From NCBI GenBank assembly GCA_934668875.1, contig CAKUON010000001.1, forward strand, positions 186,001 to 250,000: DNA of 64,000 nucleotides, written 5' to 3'. The notes beneath the pieces are model-generated. The model searched no databases, was not told the origin of the DNA, and saw nothing but the letters and a program-made list of their open reading frames with translations. A program made the position numbers and the translations under genes. Positions 49,338 through 57,638 of the stretch are shown piece after piece; position 1 is the first letter of the stretch; every line of letters begins with the position of its first letter. Source of the stretch: an uncultured Collinsella sp. (lineage in GTDB: Bacteria; Actinomycetota; Coriobacteriia; Coriobacteriales; Coriobacteriaceae).

Positions 49338-50198
49338 TTACTTGATGTTGTACTTAGCCATGAGGGCGTCAACGGTACCGTCGTCGGTCAGGTCCTTGAT
49401 GGCCTGGTTGATGTCGTCCTTGAGCTTGGTGTTGCCCTGGTTGATGGCGATAGCGTACTCCTCGCCGGTGCTGATCTGCTTGATGGTCTGGCAGGTGTTG
49501 AACTGCTCGGCGGTCAGCTGGCTGGCAACGGAGCGGTTGGTGACTACGGCATCGCCCTTATCGGACTGCAGGGCGCTGAAGCACTCGGTGGCGTCCTTGT
49601 AGGGGACGATCTTGGCCTTAGGGAAGTTCTCCTGGGCAAAGGCCTCGGCGGTCGATCCAGACTGGACGATGATGGTAGCGTCGGCGTTGTTGAGCTTCTC
49701 GCTGTAGTTGTCGGCCGTGATGTCGGTGTTATCGACCTTGGTCACGATAGCCTGATCGTCCATGTAGTAGGAATCGGAGAAAGTGACTTCCTTCTCACGC
49801 TCGGGCGTGTCGGTGATAGCCGCGATGGAAACGTCATACTTGGCGCCCGAAGCAACGCCGGGGACGAGCGTGTCGAAGTCGTTGTTGACGTACTCGACAT
49901 CCAGACCCAGCTTGTCACCGATAGCCTTGATGAGCTCAAGGTCAAAGCCCTGGTAGTCGCCGTTGTCGTCCTTGTACTCAAACGGAGCGTACTCGGCAGA
50001 GGTGCCGACGGTCAGCGTACCGTCCTTGACGAGCGCGTACTCCTTGGAGCCGTCGACCTTCTCGACCTTCGCGTCGTCAGAGCTGCTGGAACCGGCATCG
50101 GAACCAGAGGTGGCGTTGGACGAGCCGCAACCCGTCAGTGCAAGAGCGAGTGCCATGGCACCCGTGGCGGCAAATGCGCCCAGCTTCTTAAGCTTCAT
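49338..50198 (-). CDS. Amino acid ABC transporter substrate-binding lipoprotein
   Basis: The 286-residue protein has a signal with lipobox (ALALALTGC), a Ser/Ala/Asp-rich linker, and a family 3 solute-binding fold: GTLTVGTSAEYAPFEYKDDN, GFDLELIKAIGDKLG, and AAITDTPEREKEVTFSDSYY. The Arg in TPERE and the Asp in the hinge strand are the usual ligands for the amino acid carboxylate and amine. The ATG at 50198 follows AAGGAG by seven bases. It heads the operon. Confidence 0.92.
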   Translation of the reverse strand: MKLKKLGAFAATGAMALALALTGCGSSNATSGSDAGSSSSDDAKVEKVDGSKEYALVKDGTLTVGTSAEYAPFEYKDDNGDYQGFDLELIKAIGDKLGLDVEYVNNDFDTLVPGVASGAKYDVSIAAITDTPEREKEVTFSDSYYMDDQAIVTKVDNTDITADNYSEKLNNADATIIVQSGSTAEAFAQENFPKAKIVPYKDATECFSALQSDKGDAVVTNRSVASQLTAEQFNTCQTIKQISTGEEYAIAINQGNTKLKDDINQAIKDLTDDGTVDALMAKYNIK

Positions 50199-50345
50199 GA
50201 TCAGTCTCCTTCCAATGACCCCACGTGATTCAGAGGTCTGCAAAAACTGAGGGCTATTATGCACCCGCTTGTAAGAATCTGCAATTAGAAAACTGATTGA
50301 AACAAACCTATAACGTGAATGAAGTATTCCGCTTTGTGACAGTTA

Positions 50346-51212
50346 TTACTGTTGCAATGACTTTAATAGTTTGATTTCAGCTGCATAACCTGCAAGTTCG
50401 TTCGGTGTCTCCAAAATGAACGGCAGTGCACGCAAACGGCGATTCGATACAATTTTCTGCATAACCTGCATACCGCCGCCAAATTCCTCACTGCCAAGGT
50501 ATCCCTTGCCGATGCGCTCGTGGCGATCTTTATGGGCGCCACAAGGGTTCTTCGAATCGTTGATGTGTACGGCATGCAGGCGATCGATACCCACCACGCG
50601 GTCGAACTCGTCGAGCACGCCGTCCAGATCATGGATGATGTCGTAGCCAGCATCGCTCACATGGCAGGTGTCCAAACAAACGCCCAGCTTATCGGACAGC
50701 TCTGGGCACTTGGCGGCAACGCCCTCGATAATGCGCGCCAGCTCTTCAAAGCTACGGCCCACCTCGGTGCCCTTGCCCGCCATGGTCTCGAGCAATACCG
50801 TCGTCTGCTGTCCCTCAAACATCACCTGGCACAGCGTGTCGACAATCATCTGAATGCCGGCGTCTGCCCCCTGTCCCACATGCGCACCGGGATGGAAGTT
50901 GTAGTAATTGCCGGGCAGCGCTTCCAGACGCTGCAAATCTTCCGCCATAGCCTCCAAGGCAAACTCCCGCGCCCGCTCCTTAGCGGAGCAGGGGTTATAG
51001 GTATACGGGGCATGCGCCACCAGCGGTCCAAAGTCGTTTTGCGCCATAAGCTCGCGCAGAGCCGCCACGTCATCCATGTCAAGGTCTTTTGCCTTGCCAC
51101 CGCGCGGGTTGCGCGTAAAGAACGCAAAGGTATTGGCACCAATGGACAACGCCGTCTCCCCCATTGCCCGATAGCCCTTCGTCGTCGAAAGATGGCACCC
51201 GATCGTTAGCAT
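50346..51212 (-). CDS. nfo: Deoxyribonuclease IV (endonuclease IV)
   Basis: Endonuclease IV cleaves DNA at abasic sites in base excision repair. The 288-residue TIM-barrel protein has the zinc-ligand blocks [56 protein letters not shown] and ILETP. All residues usually ligating the three zinc ions have counterparts. The ATG at 51212 is preceded by GGGGGAG at six bases. Single-gene unit next to an intergenic palindrome. Confidence 0.92.
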   Translation of the reverse strand: MLTIGCHLSTTKGYRAMGETALSIGANTFAFFTRNPRGGKAKDLDMDDVAALRELMAQNDFGPLVAHAPYTYNPCSAKERAREFALEAMAEDLQRLEALPGNYYNFHPGAHVGQGADAGIQMIVDTLCQVMFEGQQTTVLLETMAGKGTEVGRSFEELARIIEGVAAKCPELSDKLGVCLDTCHVSDAGYDIIHDLDGVLDEFDRVVGIDRLHAVHINDSKNPCGAHKDRHERIGKGYLGSEEFGGGMQVMQKIVSNRRLRALPFILETPNELAGYAAEIKLLKSLQQ

Positions 51213-51232
51213 CTCCAACTCCCCCTCATCAG

Positions 51233-51295
51233 TTGCGGTGGAATAGTTCCTGTTTAAGCCCCATTCTGCCGCAAACAGGAACTATTCCACCGCAA
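51233..51295. repeat. Intergenic perfect inverted repeat, 23-bp arms
   Basis: TTGCGGTGGAATAGTTCCTG followed by TTT (51233-51255) and its exact reverse complement (51273-51295) flank a 17-base loop. It lies in the 95-bp gap between the aldo/keto reductase and nfo genes on the same strand. No U-run follows on either strand, so a simple terminator is unlikely. Confidence 0.85.
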
Positions 51296-51307
51296 GTTAT
51301 AAAAGGG

Positions 51308-52498
51308 TCATGAGGAGCGCGTTTTGCAAAAGGCTTTAAGCGCAGCCGTCACGGGACCAGGCTGAAAACGGCGGCGTACTTCGTCCAAGCGCCCGGGGAT
51401 ATCGATGTGCTGCGGGCAGTGACGTGCGCATTTGCCGCACTTGACGCAATTGCTCACCAGCTTGGGCTCGTTCGTCCGCACCGCGCTCGCCGTAAAATAC
51501 TGCGACAGGCCCGTAAACCAGCTGTGCGCGTAGCTCGCGTTGTAGGCGCCAAAGCAGCCGGGAATATTGATGCCCTTGGGGCACGGCATGCAGTAGCCGC
51601 ACCCCGTACAGGGCACGCGATTCGATTTCTCAAACTCTCCCAGCACACGTGCGATGGTATCGAGCTGCTCTGTCGTCATCGAATCCGGCAGTGCGCGATC
51701 CGCCAATGCCACGTTCTCGTCCACCTGCGCGGTATCGGTCATGCCCGAAAGCAGCATCGTGACTTGAGGATGGTTCCACACCCACGAAAGGCCCCAAGCA
51801 GCCGGCGACTTCAGGTACGGATCGCGTACGTCATCGAGCACGGCGCGGGCCCGCGGAGGCAGCTTGCCCGCCAAGCGTCCACCCAAAAGCGGTTCCATCA
51901 CAAACACCGCGAGCCCGCGCTCGGCGGCTGCCATGAGTCCCGCCGTTCCCGCTTGGTAGCGCTCTCCAGCGTAGTTGTACTGGATCTGGCAAAAATCCCA
52001 GTCATACGCGTCAAGCATCGTGAGGAAGTCCACCGCACTGCCATGGTACGAAAAACCTATCTGGCGAATACGCCCCGCAGCCTTTTGGTGCGCAATCCAG
52101 TCCTCGATACCCAACGCCACCACACGCTCCCATTGCACGGGCGAGGTGATGTTGTGCATGAGGTAGTAGTCGATATGGTCGGTCCGCAGGCGGCGCAGCT
52201 GCTCGTCAAAAAAGCGGTCGAAATCCTCCGCAGATTTGCACGAAGCGTGCGGCAGCTTGGTCGCGAGTAAAACCCGGTCGCGCAGACCCAGGCGCTCAAG
52301 CGAAGCGCCCACACAGGCTTCGTTACCGGGATAGAGATAGGCCGTGTCCAGGTAGTTAATCCCCTGCTCCACCGCACGTGCAATGATGGCATCGGCCGTC
52401 TTCGGATCCGGGCGTCCCGGCGCGCCGGGAAACCTCATGCACCCCAGCCCCAACGCCGAGATACAGTTACCACTTTTGGGGTCAACGCGGTATTGCAC
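51308..52498 (-). CDS. Aldo/keto reductase with C-terminal iron-sulfur domain
   Basis: The 396-residue protein has an AKR barrel (ISALGLGCMRFPG, LDTAYLYPGNEACVG, HIDYYLMHNI) in which the catalytic Asp-Tyr-Lys-His set appears at DTAYLY, LLATKLP and YYLMHN. After residue 300 it has CTGCGYCMPCPKGINIPG and NCVKCGKCARHCPQHIDIPG, two [4Fe-4S]-type motifs. Such fused AKRs occur in anaerobes. The start is placed at GTG 52498, a few bases after AAAGGAGGGG, because the family begins MQYR; the ATG at 52516 lacks a ribosome binding site. Confidence 0.85.
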   Translation of the reverse strand: MQYRVDPKSGNCISALGLGCMRFPGAPGRPDPKTADAIIARAVEQGINYLDTAYLYPGNEACVGASLERLGLRDRVLLATKLPHASCKSAEDFDRFFDEQLRRLRTDHIDYYLMHNITSPVQWERVVALGIEDWIAHQKAAGRIRQIGFSYHGSAVDFLTMLDAYDWDFCQIQYNYAGERYQAGTAGLMAAAERGLAVFVMEPLLGGRLAGKLPPRARAVLDDVRDPYLKSPAAWGLSWVWNHPQVTMLLSGMTDTAQVDENVALADRALPDSMTTEQLDTIARVLGEFEKSNRVPCTGCGYCMPCPKGINIPGCFGAYNASYAHSWFTGLSQYFTASAVRTNEPKLVSNCVKCGKCARHCPQHIDIPGRLDEVRRRFQPGPVTAALKAFCKTRSS

Positions 52499-52661
52499 GG
52501 CCCCTCCTTTCGCCATCAGCGCCCCGGCAAGGCGAAACACAATGGTCACGCGGCCGAAACATCGTGGAATCGCAATCGAGAACGTATCGTAACGCAGCAG
52601 AAATCGAGCTGTCACGGCACCGCTTTAACATCAGCAAAAAGCCCGATGAAAGGAGTCACCC

Positions 52662-53432
52662 ATGCCCACGCTCGACCTTTGGAATCTCGCATCCCAGCTC
52701 AAAAGCACCGATTATCGCTGGGTAGACCTCACCCACACGCTCTCGTGCGACACTCCGCACTGGTTTGGCTTTAAGCCCTTTGAGTCCACCAAACTCTTCG
52801 ACTACCTGCCCGACACGCCCGAAGACATGCTCGCGCCCATGCGCTGCTTCCAGTATTCGGTCGCCTCGCAGTACGGCACCCACGTCGACGCGCCGCGCCA
52901 CTTCCATGTCGATGGCCGCTCCCTTGGCGAGATCGAACCTATCGAGTTTATGCATCCGCTCTGCGTCATCGACAAACACGAGGAGTGCGCCGCAAACCCC
53001 GACTTTATTCTGACCGTCGATGACCTCAAGACCTGGGAGAACGAGCACGGCCGCATTCCCGAGGACGCCTTTGTCGCCTTCCGCTCCGACTGGTCCAAGC
53101 TCGCCGACCTCGAAAACAAGGACGAAGACGGCCAGCCCCACTACCCTGGCTGGGACCTCGATGCCATCAAATGGCTTGTAGAAGAGCGCAACATCGGTGC
53201 CATCGGCCACGAACCGGCAGACACCGACCCCGCAACCGTGACCACACGCGAGGATGCCTACCCCTACCCCGGCGAACAGTACATCCTCTCGGTCGACCGT
53301 TACCAGATTGAGGTCATGGACCATCTGGACGAGCTTCCCGCCACGGGCGCCGTCATCTTCTGCACCTTCCCCAAGGTGCGTGATGGCGTCGGATATCCCG
53401 CACGTGTCTTTGCGGTCTGCCCCGCGTCATAA
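52662..53432 (+). CDS. Cyclase family protein (kynurenine-formamidase-like metal hydrolase)
   Basis: The 256-residue protein has the metal-binding motif QYGTHVDAPRHF and an early DLTHTLSCDTPHW, which define the cyclase/KynB fold. Members hydrolyse N-formyl-kynurenine, isatin and related amides using Mn or Zn. The C-terminal half keeps GHEPADTDPA and the EQYILS segment. AAAGGAG precedes the ATG at 52662. It is divergent from the aldo/keto reductase gene and followed by panE, with a terminator between them. Confidence 0.82.
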   Translation: MPTLDLWNLASQLKSTDYRWVDLTHTLSCDTPHWFGFKPFESTKLFDYLPDTPEDMLAPMRCFQYSVASQYGTHVDAPRHFHVDGRSLGEIEPIEFMHPLCVIDKHEECAANPDFILTVDDLKTWENEHGRIPEDAFVAFRSDWSKLADLENKDEDGQPHYPGWDLDAIKWLVEERNIGAIGHEPADTDPATVTTREDAYPYPGEQYILSVDRYQIEVMDHLDELPATGAVIFCTFPKVRDGVGYPARVFAVCPAS

Positions 53433-53494
53433 GTTCCCATGCGTTTGTTCTTCTAAATACGGCCATCCGGTGCACGCGACATGGCCCGGCGGCA

Positions 53495-53534
53495 TACAAT
53501 CCATCAGGCGCCCCATACGCGGGCGCCTTTTTAT
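53495..53534 (+). terminator. Terminator just upstream of the panE ribosome binding site, with an embedded promoter candidate
   Basis: GGCGCCC (53507-53513) and GGGCGCC (53521-53527) form a stem followed by TTTTTAT, ending directly before GGGGAG of panE. A -10-like TACAAT lies at 53495-53500, so a transcript would start at about 53507, inside the hairpin, and would lack the terminator. Reading from upstream would meet a complete terminator. Confidence 0.65.
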
Positions 53535-53549
53535 GGGGAGATGATTCAT

Positions 53550-54464
53550 ATGCAGATCAACAAGGTCGCCTTCATCGGCAAGGGCGGCGTGGGCCTGCTC
53601 TACGGCAGCATGATCGCCCAAGCGCTCGGCAACGACGCCGTCGAATACGTTATGGACGACGCGCGCTTTGAGCGCCACGCGGGTGATGCGCTCACCGTCA
53701 ACGGCAAGCCCTGCGCGCTCAAGTCCGTCCGCGCGAGCGAGGCGACGCCCGTCGACCTGGTCATCCTCACGGTCAAGACAACCGGGCTCGATGTGGCGCT
53801 CAAAACCCTGGAAAGCGTCGTGGGACCCGACACGCTGATCGCGTCGCTGTGCAACGGCATCACGAGCGAGCAGAAGATTGCCGAGCGCTTTGGCTGGGAG
53901 CACACCGTCCTTGGTATCTGCCAGGGCATGGACGCCGTATTCCTCAACGGGGAGCTCACCTATACCAATGCCGGCGAGATCCGCTTTGGTGCGGCAGCGG
54001 GCACCGACCCCGCAACCGTTATCGCCATCGACGAGCTCTACACGCGTTGCGGCATCGCCCATACCGTCGAGCACGACATCGCACATCGCATGTGGGCCAA
54101 ACTCATGCTCAACGACGGCATCAACCAGACCTGTATGGCCTACGGCGGCACCTACGGAAGCGCTACGGAGCAGGGCTCCGAGCAGCTCCGCAGTTTTGTC
54201 TCCGCCATGCGCGAGACACTTGCAGTCGCCAATGCCGAGGGCATCGAGCTCACCGAGGAAGACCTGACGCAGATGGTGCGTCTCATAAAAGGGCTCGATC
54301 CCGCCGGCATGCCCTCGATGGCGCAAGACCGCATCGCTCAACGCAGAACCGAGGTCGAGGAATTTGCGGGTACCATCTGCCGCCTCGCGGCCAAGCACGG
54401 TATCCAGGTGCCGCAAAACGAATGGCTCTATCAGCGTATTCGCGATATCGAGGCAAGCTGGTAG
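53550..54464 (+). CDS. Ketopantoate reductase family protein
   Basis: The 304-residue protein has an N-terminal NADP motif (KVAFIGKGGVGLLYGSMIA), VILTVKTTGLD, SLCNGITSEQ, and the catalytic Lys in HRMWAKLMLNDGINQT with GLDPAGMPSMAQD and RRTEVEEFAGT at the C-terminal domain, the ordered blocks of 2-dehydropantoate 2-reductases. It should reduce ketopantoate to pantoate for CoA synthesis, though paralogues with other substrates exist. Start 53550 is chosen because GGGGAG is nine bases upstream; an ATG three codons earlier directly abuts it. Confidence 0.82.
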   Translation: MQINKVAFIGKGGVGLLYGSMIAQALGNDAVEYVMDDARFERHAGDALTVNGKPCALKSVRASEATPVDLVILTVKTTGLDVALKTLESVVGPDTLIASLCNGITSEQKIAERFGWEHTVLGICQGMDAVFLNGELTYTNAGEIRFGAAAGTDPATVIAIDELYTRCGIAHTVEHDIAHRMWAKLMLNDGINQTCMAYGGTYGSATEQGSEQLRSFVSAMRETLAVANAEGIELTEEDLTQMVRLIKGLDPAGMPSMAQDRIAQRRTEVEEFAGTICRLAAKHGIQVPQNEWLYQRIRDIEASW

Positions 54465-54496
54465 CGCCCGATTCGCCACGTCAACAGACTCGACAG

Positions 54497-54538
54497 TAAA
54501 GCCGCCGCAAGGAGCACTCCCCTTGCGGCGGCTTTCAT
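54497..54538. terminator. Bidirectional intrinsic terminator
   Basis: AAAGCCGCCGCAAGG (54498-54512) and CCTTGCGGCGGCTTT (54521-54535) form a 15-bp perfect stem with an eight-base loop between panE and a convergent small gene. Confidence 0.87.
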
Positions 54539-54572
54539 CTTCATCTATAACCAGTAGTCGATGTCCCGACGG

Positions 54573-54779
54573 TTAGAGCTGCGACTCCGGAGCCTCGTCC
54601 TCGTCATCGCGACAAAAGACCACGCCCGCGCTTCCCAGCAGCGCGGCCGCGATCAGCGCACCGACCACGATAGGAGCAGCCCCGCATGACCCCTGCATGC
54701 CCGCGACGAGCGCGGCGGTAGGGCCAAGACAGCCAAGCATCAATGCGACGGCGGCGGCGGCGACATCTCGAGCGTTCAC
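54573..54779 (-). CDS. Small two-helix membrane protein
   Basis: The 68-residue product has two hydrophobic helices (VAAAAVALMLGCLGPTAALVAG and IVVGALIAAALLGSAGVVF) and an acidic C-terminus (DDEDEAPESQL). No family is recognised. The start is GTG at 54779, seven bases after GGAGGAAG. It forms a one-gene unit ending at a strong terminator, which supports a real gene despite its size. Confidence 0.55.
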   Translation of the reverse strand: MNARDVAAAAVALMLGCLGPTAALVAGMQGSCGAAPIVVGALIAAALLGSAGVVFCRDDEDEAPESQL

Positions 54780-54894
54780 AAGACCACTTCCTCCACGAGA
54801 AAGACCTTATTTCTCATGAACTAGTGTGCCCCGCGTCCATTTGCGCGACGTACCGCCACGGTAAGGGCTCTGTTAACTCAAGCGCACACATAGA

Positions 54895-54938
54895 ACGGGC
54901 GCCTTTACGTTGCCCAAAAGCTCGGTAAAGACGCCCGT
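54895..54938 (-). terminator. Terminator after the secreted-protein gene
   Basis: ACGGGCGCCTTTAC (54895-54908) and GTAAAGACGCCCGT (54925-54938) pair with one mismatch around a 16-base loop. It lies about 30 bases downstream of the minus-strand stop codon; the U-run is weak. Confidence 0.55.
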
Positions 54939-54965
54939 CCGCCAAATATCTGTGATGCCGAAAGA

Positions 54966-55742
54966 TTACCAGCCGGTGTAGTAGTCGGTGGTTCCGGCAG
55001 CGCAGCCGGAGTCATAGACCTTGCACTCACCCTTGGATCCGGTAAACGTGGAGCCCTGGGCCTTATCGCCCGCAGCAACAACGTAGTAGCCATCGGAATC
55101 GCGCCAAAAGCCCTCAGAATCCTGCGTCCACTCGCCCGTGCGGTGATGATAGAGCACATTGCTGCTGTAATAGGTCTCGCGGCGGCCGTTATAGTTATTG
55201 ACGCCGCTCGAACGTGTCAGGCCCGAGCCATTGGCGTAATACGCAGCGGACGCGTAAGACGAGCCGTAGCCGGCATTGTAATACGAAGCCTGAACGGCCT
55301 CAGCGGCCTCGGCTTCGGCTGCGGCAGCCTCGAGCGCCTCGCGCTTGGCATCCTGAAGCGTGGAGCGAAGCTCGTCGAGCTCGGTCGACTTGGCGTCGAC
55401 TTCCCCCATCGTCAACAGGCTACCCGCACCGTCGATGCAACCCTGCAGCACAGCACGCTCGTCATCGGTAGCATAGTCGCCATACATATTCATAATGATC
55501 TGAGCGCGCATCTCCAGGGAATCGCGCTTTGCCCCCATCGAGGCGTTCCACTCCTGCATAGAGCCATAACCGTCGCCGCGGTAGTCAACGGGCTGCACCA
55601 GCGTCGCCTCGGACGGCGTAGATCCGACCGTATCGGATAGTGTTGCCGCATGGGCATCAGTTGCGCCGGCGCCCGCCAAAAGTGCCACGGTCAGAGCGGC
55701 GGAAAGGGCGGCGGCTTTCGGTTTTCGTGAATCGATCCTCAT
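54966..55742 (-). CDS. Secreted protein with C-terminal VYDSGCA domain
   Basis: The 258-residue protein has a signal peptide (AALSAALTVALLAGAGATDAHA). Residues about 70-150 are helical and charged (ERAVLQGCIDGAGSLLTMGE, AKREALEAAAAEAEAAEAVQ), and may form a coiled coil. The last 85 residues (LTRSSGVNNYNGRRETYYSS to the end, including KVYDSGCAAGTTDYYTGW) form a conserved domain common in secreted proteins of anaerobic Gram-positives. Its function is not established; a cell-wall role is plausible. Single-gene unit. Confidence 0.65.
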   Translation of the reverse strand: MRIDSRKPKAAALSAALTVALLAGAGATDAHAATLSDTVGSTPSEATLVQPVDYRGDGYGSMQEWNASMGAKRDSLEMRAQIIMNMYGDYATDDERAVLQGCIDGAGSLLTMGEVDAKSTELDELRSTLQDAKREALEAAAAEAEAAEAVQASYYNAGYGSSYASAAYYANGSGLTRSSGVNNYNGRRETYYSSNVLYHHRTGEWTQDSEGFWRDSDGYYVVAAGDKAQGSTFTGSKGECKVYDSGCAAGTTDYYTGW

Positions 55743-56054
55743 GTAGCTGGAAACCTCCGTAGTGCGTTTTTGCTGCGTTTAAGCTGCGTGTGATTCGATC
55801 GCGCTGCATAGTACCCCGAGCAATTCGCGACCTGCGGTTTTACTCAAAAGGTGCACGTCAATTGCGTAAAACTCACATCCTCTCAACAGGAGTTTTCCAC
55901 AACTCGAATGCATAAAGCATGTCAAAAACCCTGTTTTCGCGCCCTCTCTATGCAATTAAGGCACCTGTGCAAACATTGTTCGCACAGGTGCCTTGAGCAG
56001 GCATTTTATGCAGTTATACCTATCGAGTCGCAAGGGGCCCTTGCACAAGTCGCC
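55743..56054. other. 312-bp gap between the secreted-protein gene and metY
   Basis: No gene was recognised. The gap holds the promoter region of the minus-strand secreted-protein gene on its left and a 13-bp perfect hairpin (AAGGCACCTGTGC at 55958-55970 and its complement at 55982-55994) on the right, which probably terminates metY. A+T-rich sequence between them (about 55850-55950) has no clear motif. Confidence 0.5.
55956..55996 (-). terminator. Hairpin downstream of metY
   Basis: A perfect 13-bp stem (55958-55970 / 55982-55994) with an 11-base loop lies 60 bases past the metY stop codon. On the minus strand it is followed by TTAATT only, so termination efficiency is uncertain. Confidence 0.6.
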
Positions 56055-57365
56055 TTACTCGTCCAGCGCGGCGAAGGCCTGCTTCAGATCCCAAATGATA
56101 TCCTCGGCGTTCTCGGTACCGATGGAAAGACGGATCGTGGAGGGCGTGATGTTCTGCTCGGCGAGCTCCTCGGCAGAGAGCTGGGAGTGCGTGGTGGTAG
56201 CCGGGTGCACGACAAGCGACTTGACGTCGGCCACGTTGGCGAGCAGCGAGAACACCTGCAGGTGATCGATGAACTTCCAAGCGGCCTCCTGGCCGCCCTT
56301 GATCTCGAAGGTAAAGATCGAGGCACCACCGTTGGGGAAGTACTCCTTGTAGAGGTCGTGATCGGGATGCTCAGGCAGGCTCGGGTGGTTCACCTTGGCG
56401 ACATGGCTGTCACCAGCCAGGAACTCAACGACCTTCTTGGTGTTCTCGACATGACGGTCGACGCGCAGCGACAGAGTCTCGGTGCCCTGGAGCAGGACCC
56501 AGGCGTTGAACGGGCTGATGCAGGCGCCCTCGTCGCGCAGCAAGATGGCGCGGACATAGGTCGCGAAGGCAGCGGGACCGGCAGCCTCGGCAAACGAGAC
56601 GCCATGGTAGGAGGGGTTGGGCTCGGCGATCTGCGCATACTTGCCGCTCGCCTTCCAGTCGAAGTTGCCGCCATCGACAATCACGCCGCCCAGCGAAGTT
56701 CCGTGGCCGCCAATGAACTTAGTTGCGGAGTGAACGACGATGTTGGCGCCATGCTCCAGCGGACGGAACAGATACGGGGTGCCGAAGGTGTTGTCGACGA
56801 CAACCGGCAGACCGTGCTTCTTGGCGATCTCGGAGATGGCGTCGATGTTGGGGATGTCAGAGTTGGGGTTGCCGAGCGTCTCGAGATAGATGACTGTGGT
56901 GTTGTCCTTGATGGCACCCTCAACCTCTTCCAGGTTATGAGCATCGACAAACGTGGTCTCGACGCCAAACTGGGAGAGCGTATGCTCCAGCAGGTTGTAG
57001 GAGCCACCGTAGATGGTCTTCTGAGCCACCACGTGGTCACCAGCCTGGGCAAGAGCCTGCAGGGTATAGGTGATGGCAGCGGCACCGGAGGCGACGGCAA
57101 GACCGGCCACGCCACCCTCGAGCGCGGCGATACGGTCCTCAAAGACGCCCTGGGTGGAGTTGGTCAGACGACCGTAGATGTTACCGGCGTCGGCAAGACC
57201 AAAGCGATCGGCGGCGTGCTGGGAGTTGCGGAACACATAGCTCGTGGTCTGGTAGATAGGCACGGCGCGGGAGTCGGATGCAGGATCGGCGCTCTCCTGG
57301 CCAACGTGAAGCTGCAGGGTATCGAAACCAAAGGTGTGCTCGGGGTTGTTGATGAACTGGCTCAT
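56055..57365 (-). CDS. metY: O-acetylhomoserine sulfhydrylase
   Basis: MetY makes homocysteine from O-acetylhomoserine and sulfide, or assimilates methanethiol. The 436-residue PLP enzyme has TTSYVFRNSQHAADRFGL, GNIYGRLTNST, the cofactor loop VVVDNTFGTPYLFRPLEHGA and the PLP Lys in VHSATKFIGGHG. The length above 420 and NPSYHGVSF favour MetY over MetB/MetC. AAGGAG precedes the ATG. A Cys-containing leader peptide and alternative hairpins lie upstream, and a LysR gene is divergent, so expression is probably tied to sulfur supply. Confidence 0.92.
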   Translation of the reverse strand: MSQFINNPEHTFGFDTLQLHVGQESADPASDSRAVPIYQTTSYVFRNSQHAADRFGLADAGNIYGRLTNSTQGVFEDRIAALEGGVAGLAVASGAAAITYTLQALAQAGDHVVAQKTIYGGSYNLLEHTLSQFGVETTFVDAHNLEEVEGAIKDNTTVIYLETLGNPNSDIPNIDAISEIAKKHGLPVVVDNTFGTPYLFRPLEHGANIVVHSATKFIGGHGTSLGGVIVDGGNFDWKASGKYAQIAEPNPSYHGVSFAEAAGPAAFATYVRAILLRDEGACISPFNAWVLLQGTETLSLRVDRHVENTKKVVEFLAGDSHVAKVNHPSLPEHPDHDLYKEYFPNGGASIFTFEIKGGQEAAWKFIDHLQVFSLLANVADVKSLVVHPATTTHSQLSAEELAEQNITPSTIRLSIGTENAEDIIWDLKQAFAALDE

Positions 57366-57394
57366 GATGATCTCCTTGATCGAACAAAAGTAAA

Positions 57395-57460
57395 TAAAAA
57401 GAGAGAAGTAAGTCGCTGTCTCCTGATCACGCCGACGGGCGCAAACAGGAGCCCGGCATT
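57395..57460 (-). promoter_or_regulatory. Attenuator-like structures between the leader peptide and metY
   Basis: On the minus strand GGCTCCTG, which includes the leader's second Cys codon, can pair with CAGGAG lying just beyond the leader stop codon; a U-rich tract (CTTCTCTCTTTTTATTTACT) follows. Ribosome stalling at the Cys codon would change this pairing, the arrangement of a transcription or translation attenuator. Confidence 0.5.
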
Positions 57461-57480
57461 CGTCTTGGTAAGCAATTCAT
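57427..57480 (-). CDS. 17-residue leader peptide of metY (MNCLPRRMPGSCLRPSA)
   Basis: This short frame has an excellent ribosome binding site (AGGAGG at 57488-57493, seven bases before ATG 57480), ends with TGA 62 bases upstream of the metY start, and contains Cys at positions 3 and 12 with several Arg and Pro. Cys-containing leader peptides upstream of sulfur-assimilation genes are known attenuators in Actinomycetota. The role here is inferred from position, codon content and nearby complementary segments. Confidence 0.6.
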   Translation of the reverse strand: MNCLPRRMPGSCLRPSA

Positions 57481-57612
57481 ATGCGGGCCTCCTTTCGCAT
57501 CCCGGTTCCATGGTTGGCTTAATTACCTACCGCCTTTGTGTGTTTTGAATAGTACGAGCATTGTTTCGCTCGGTCAATCACTTAAAAGCGCTAACCTGTT
57601 ATCGGTTTTTTA

Positions 57613-57622
57613 GATAGCTATC
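57613..57622. promoter_or_regulatory. LysR autoregulatory site candidate
   Basis: GATAGCTATC is a 10-bp palindrome 16 bases upstream of the lysR ATG, and a related GTTATCGG lies about 14 bases farther upstream. LysR regulators commonly bind such paired A/T-ended sites between divergent genes. This site could control both lysR and metY. Confidence 0.4.
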
Positions 57623-57638
57623 GAAAGGACGGGCACCG

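Noticed and set aside
8953..51295. CRISPR repeats
   Set aside because: The palindromes are single or widely separated, with no regular spacers and no cas genes.
57366..57638. SAM or S-box type riboswitch upstream of metY
   Set aside because: No S-box or SAM-II conserved blocks were found; the leader peptide and simple complementary segments explain the region better.
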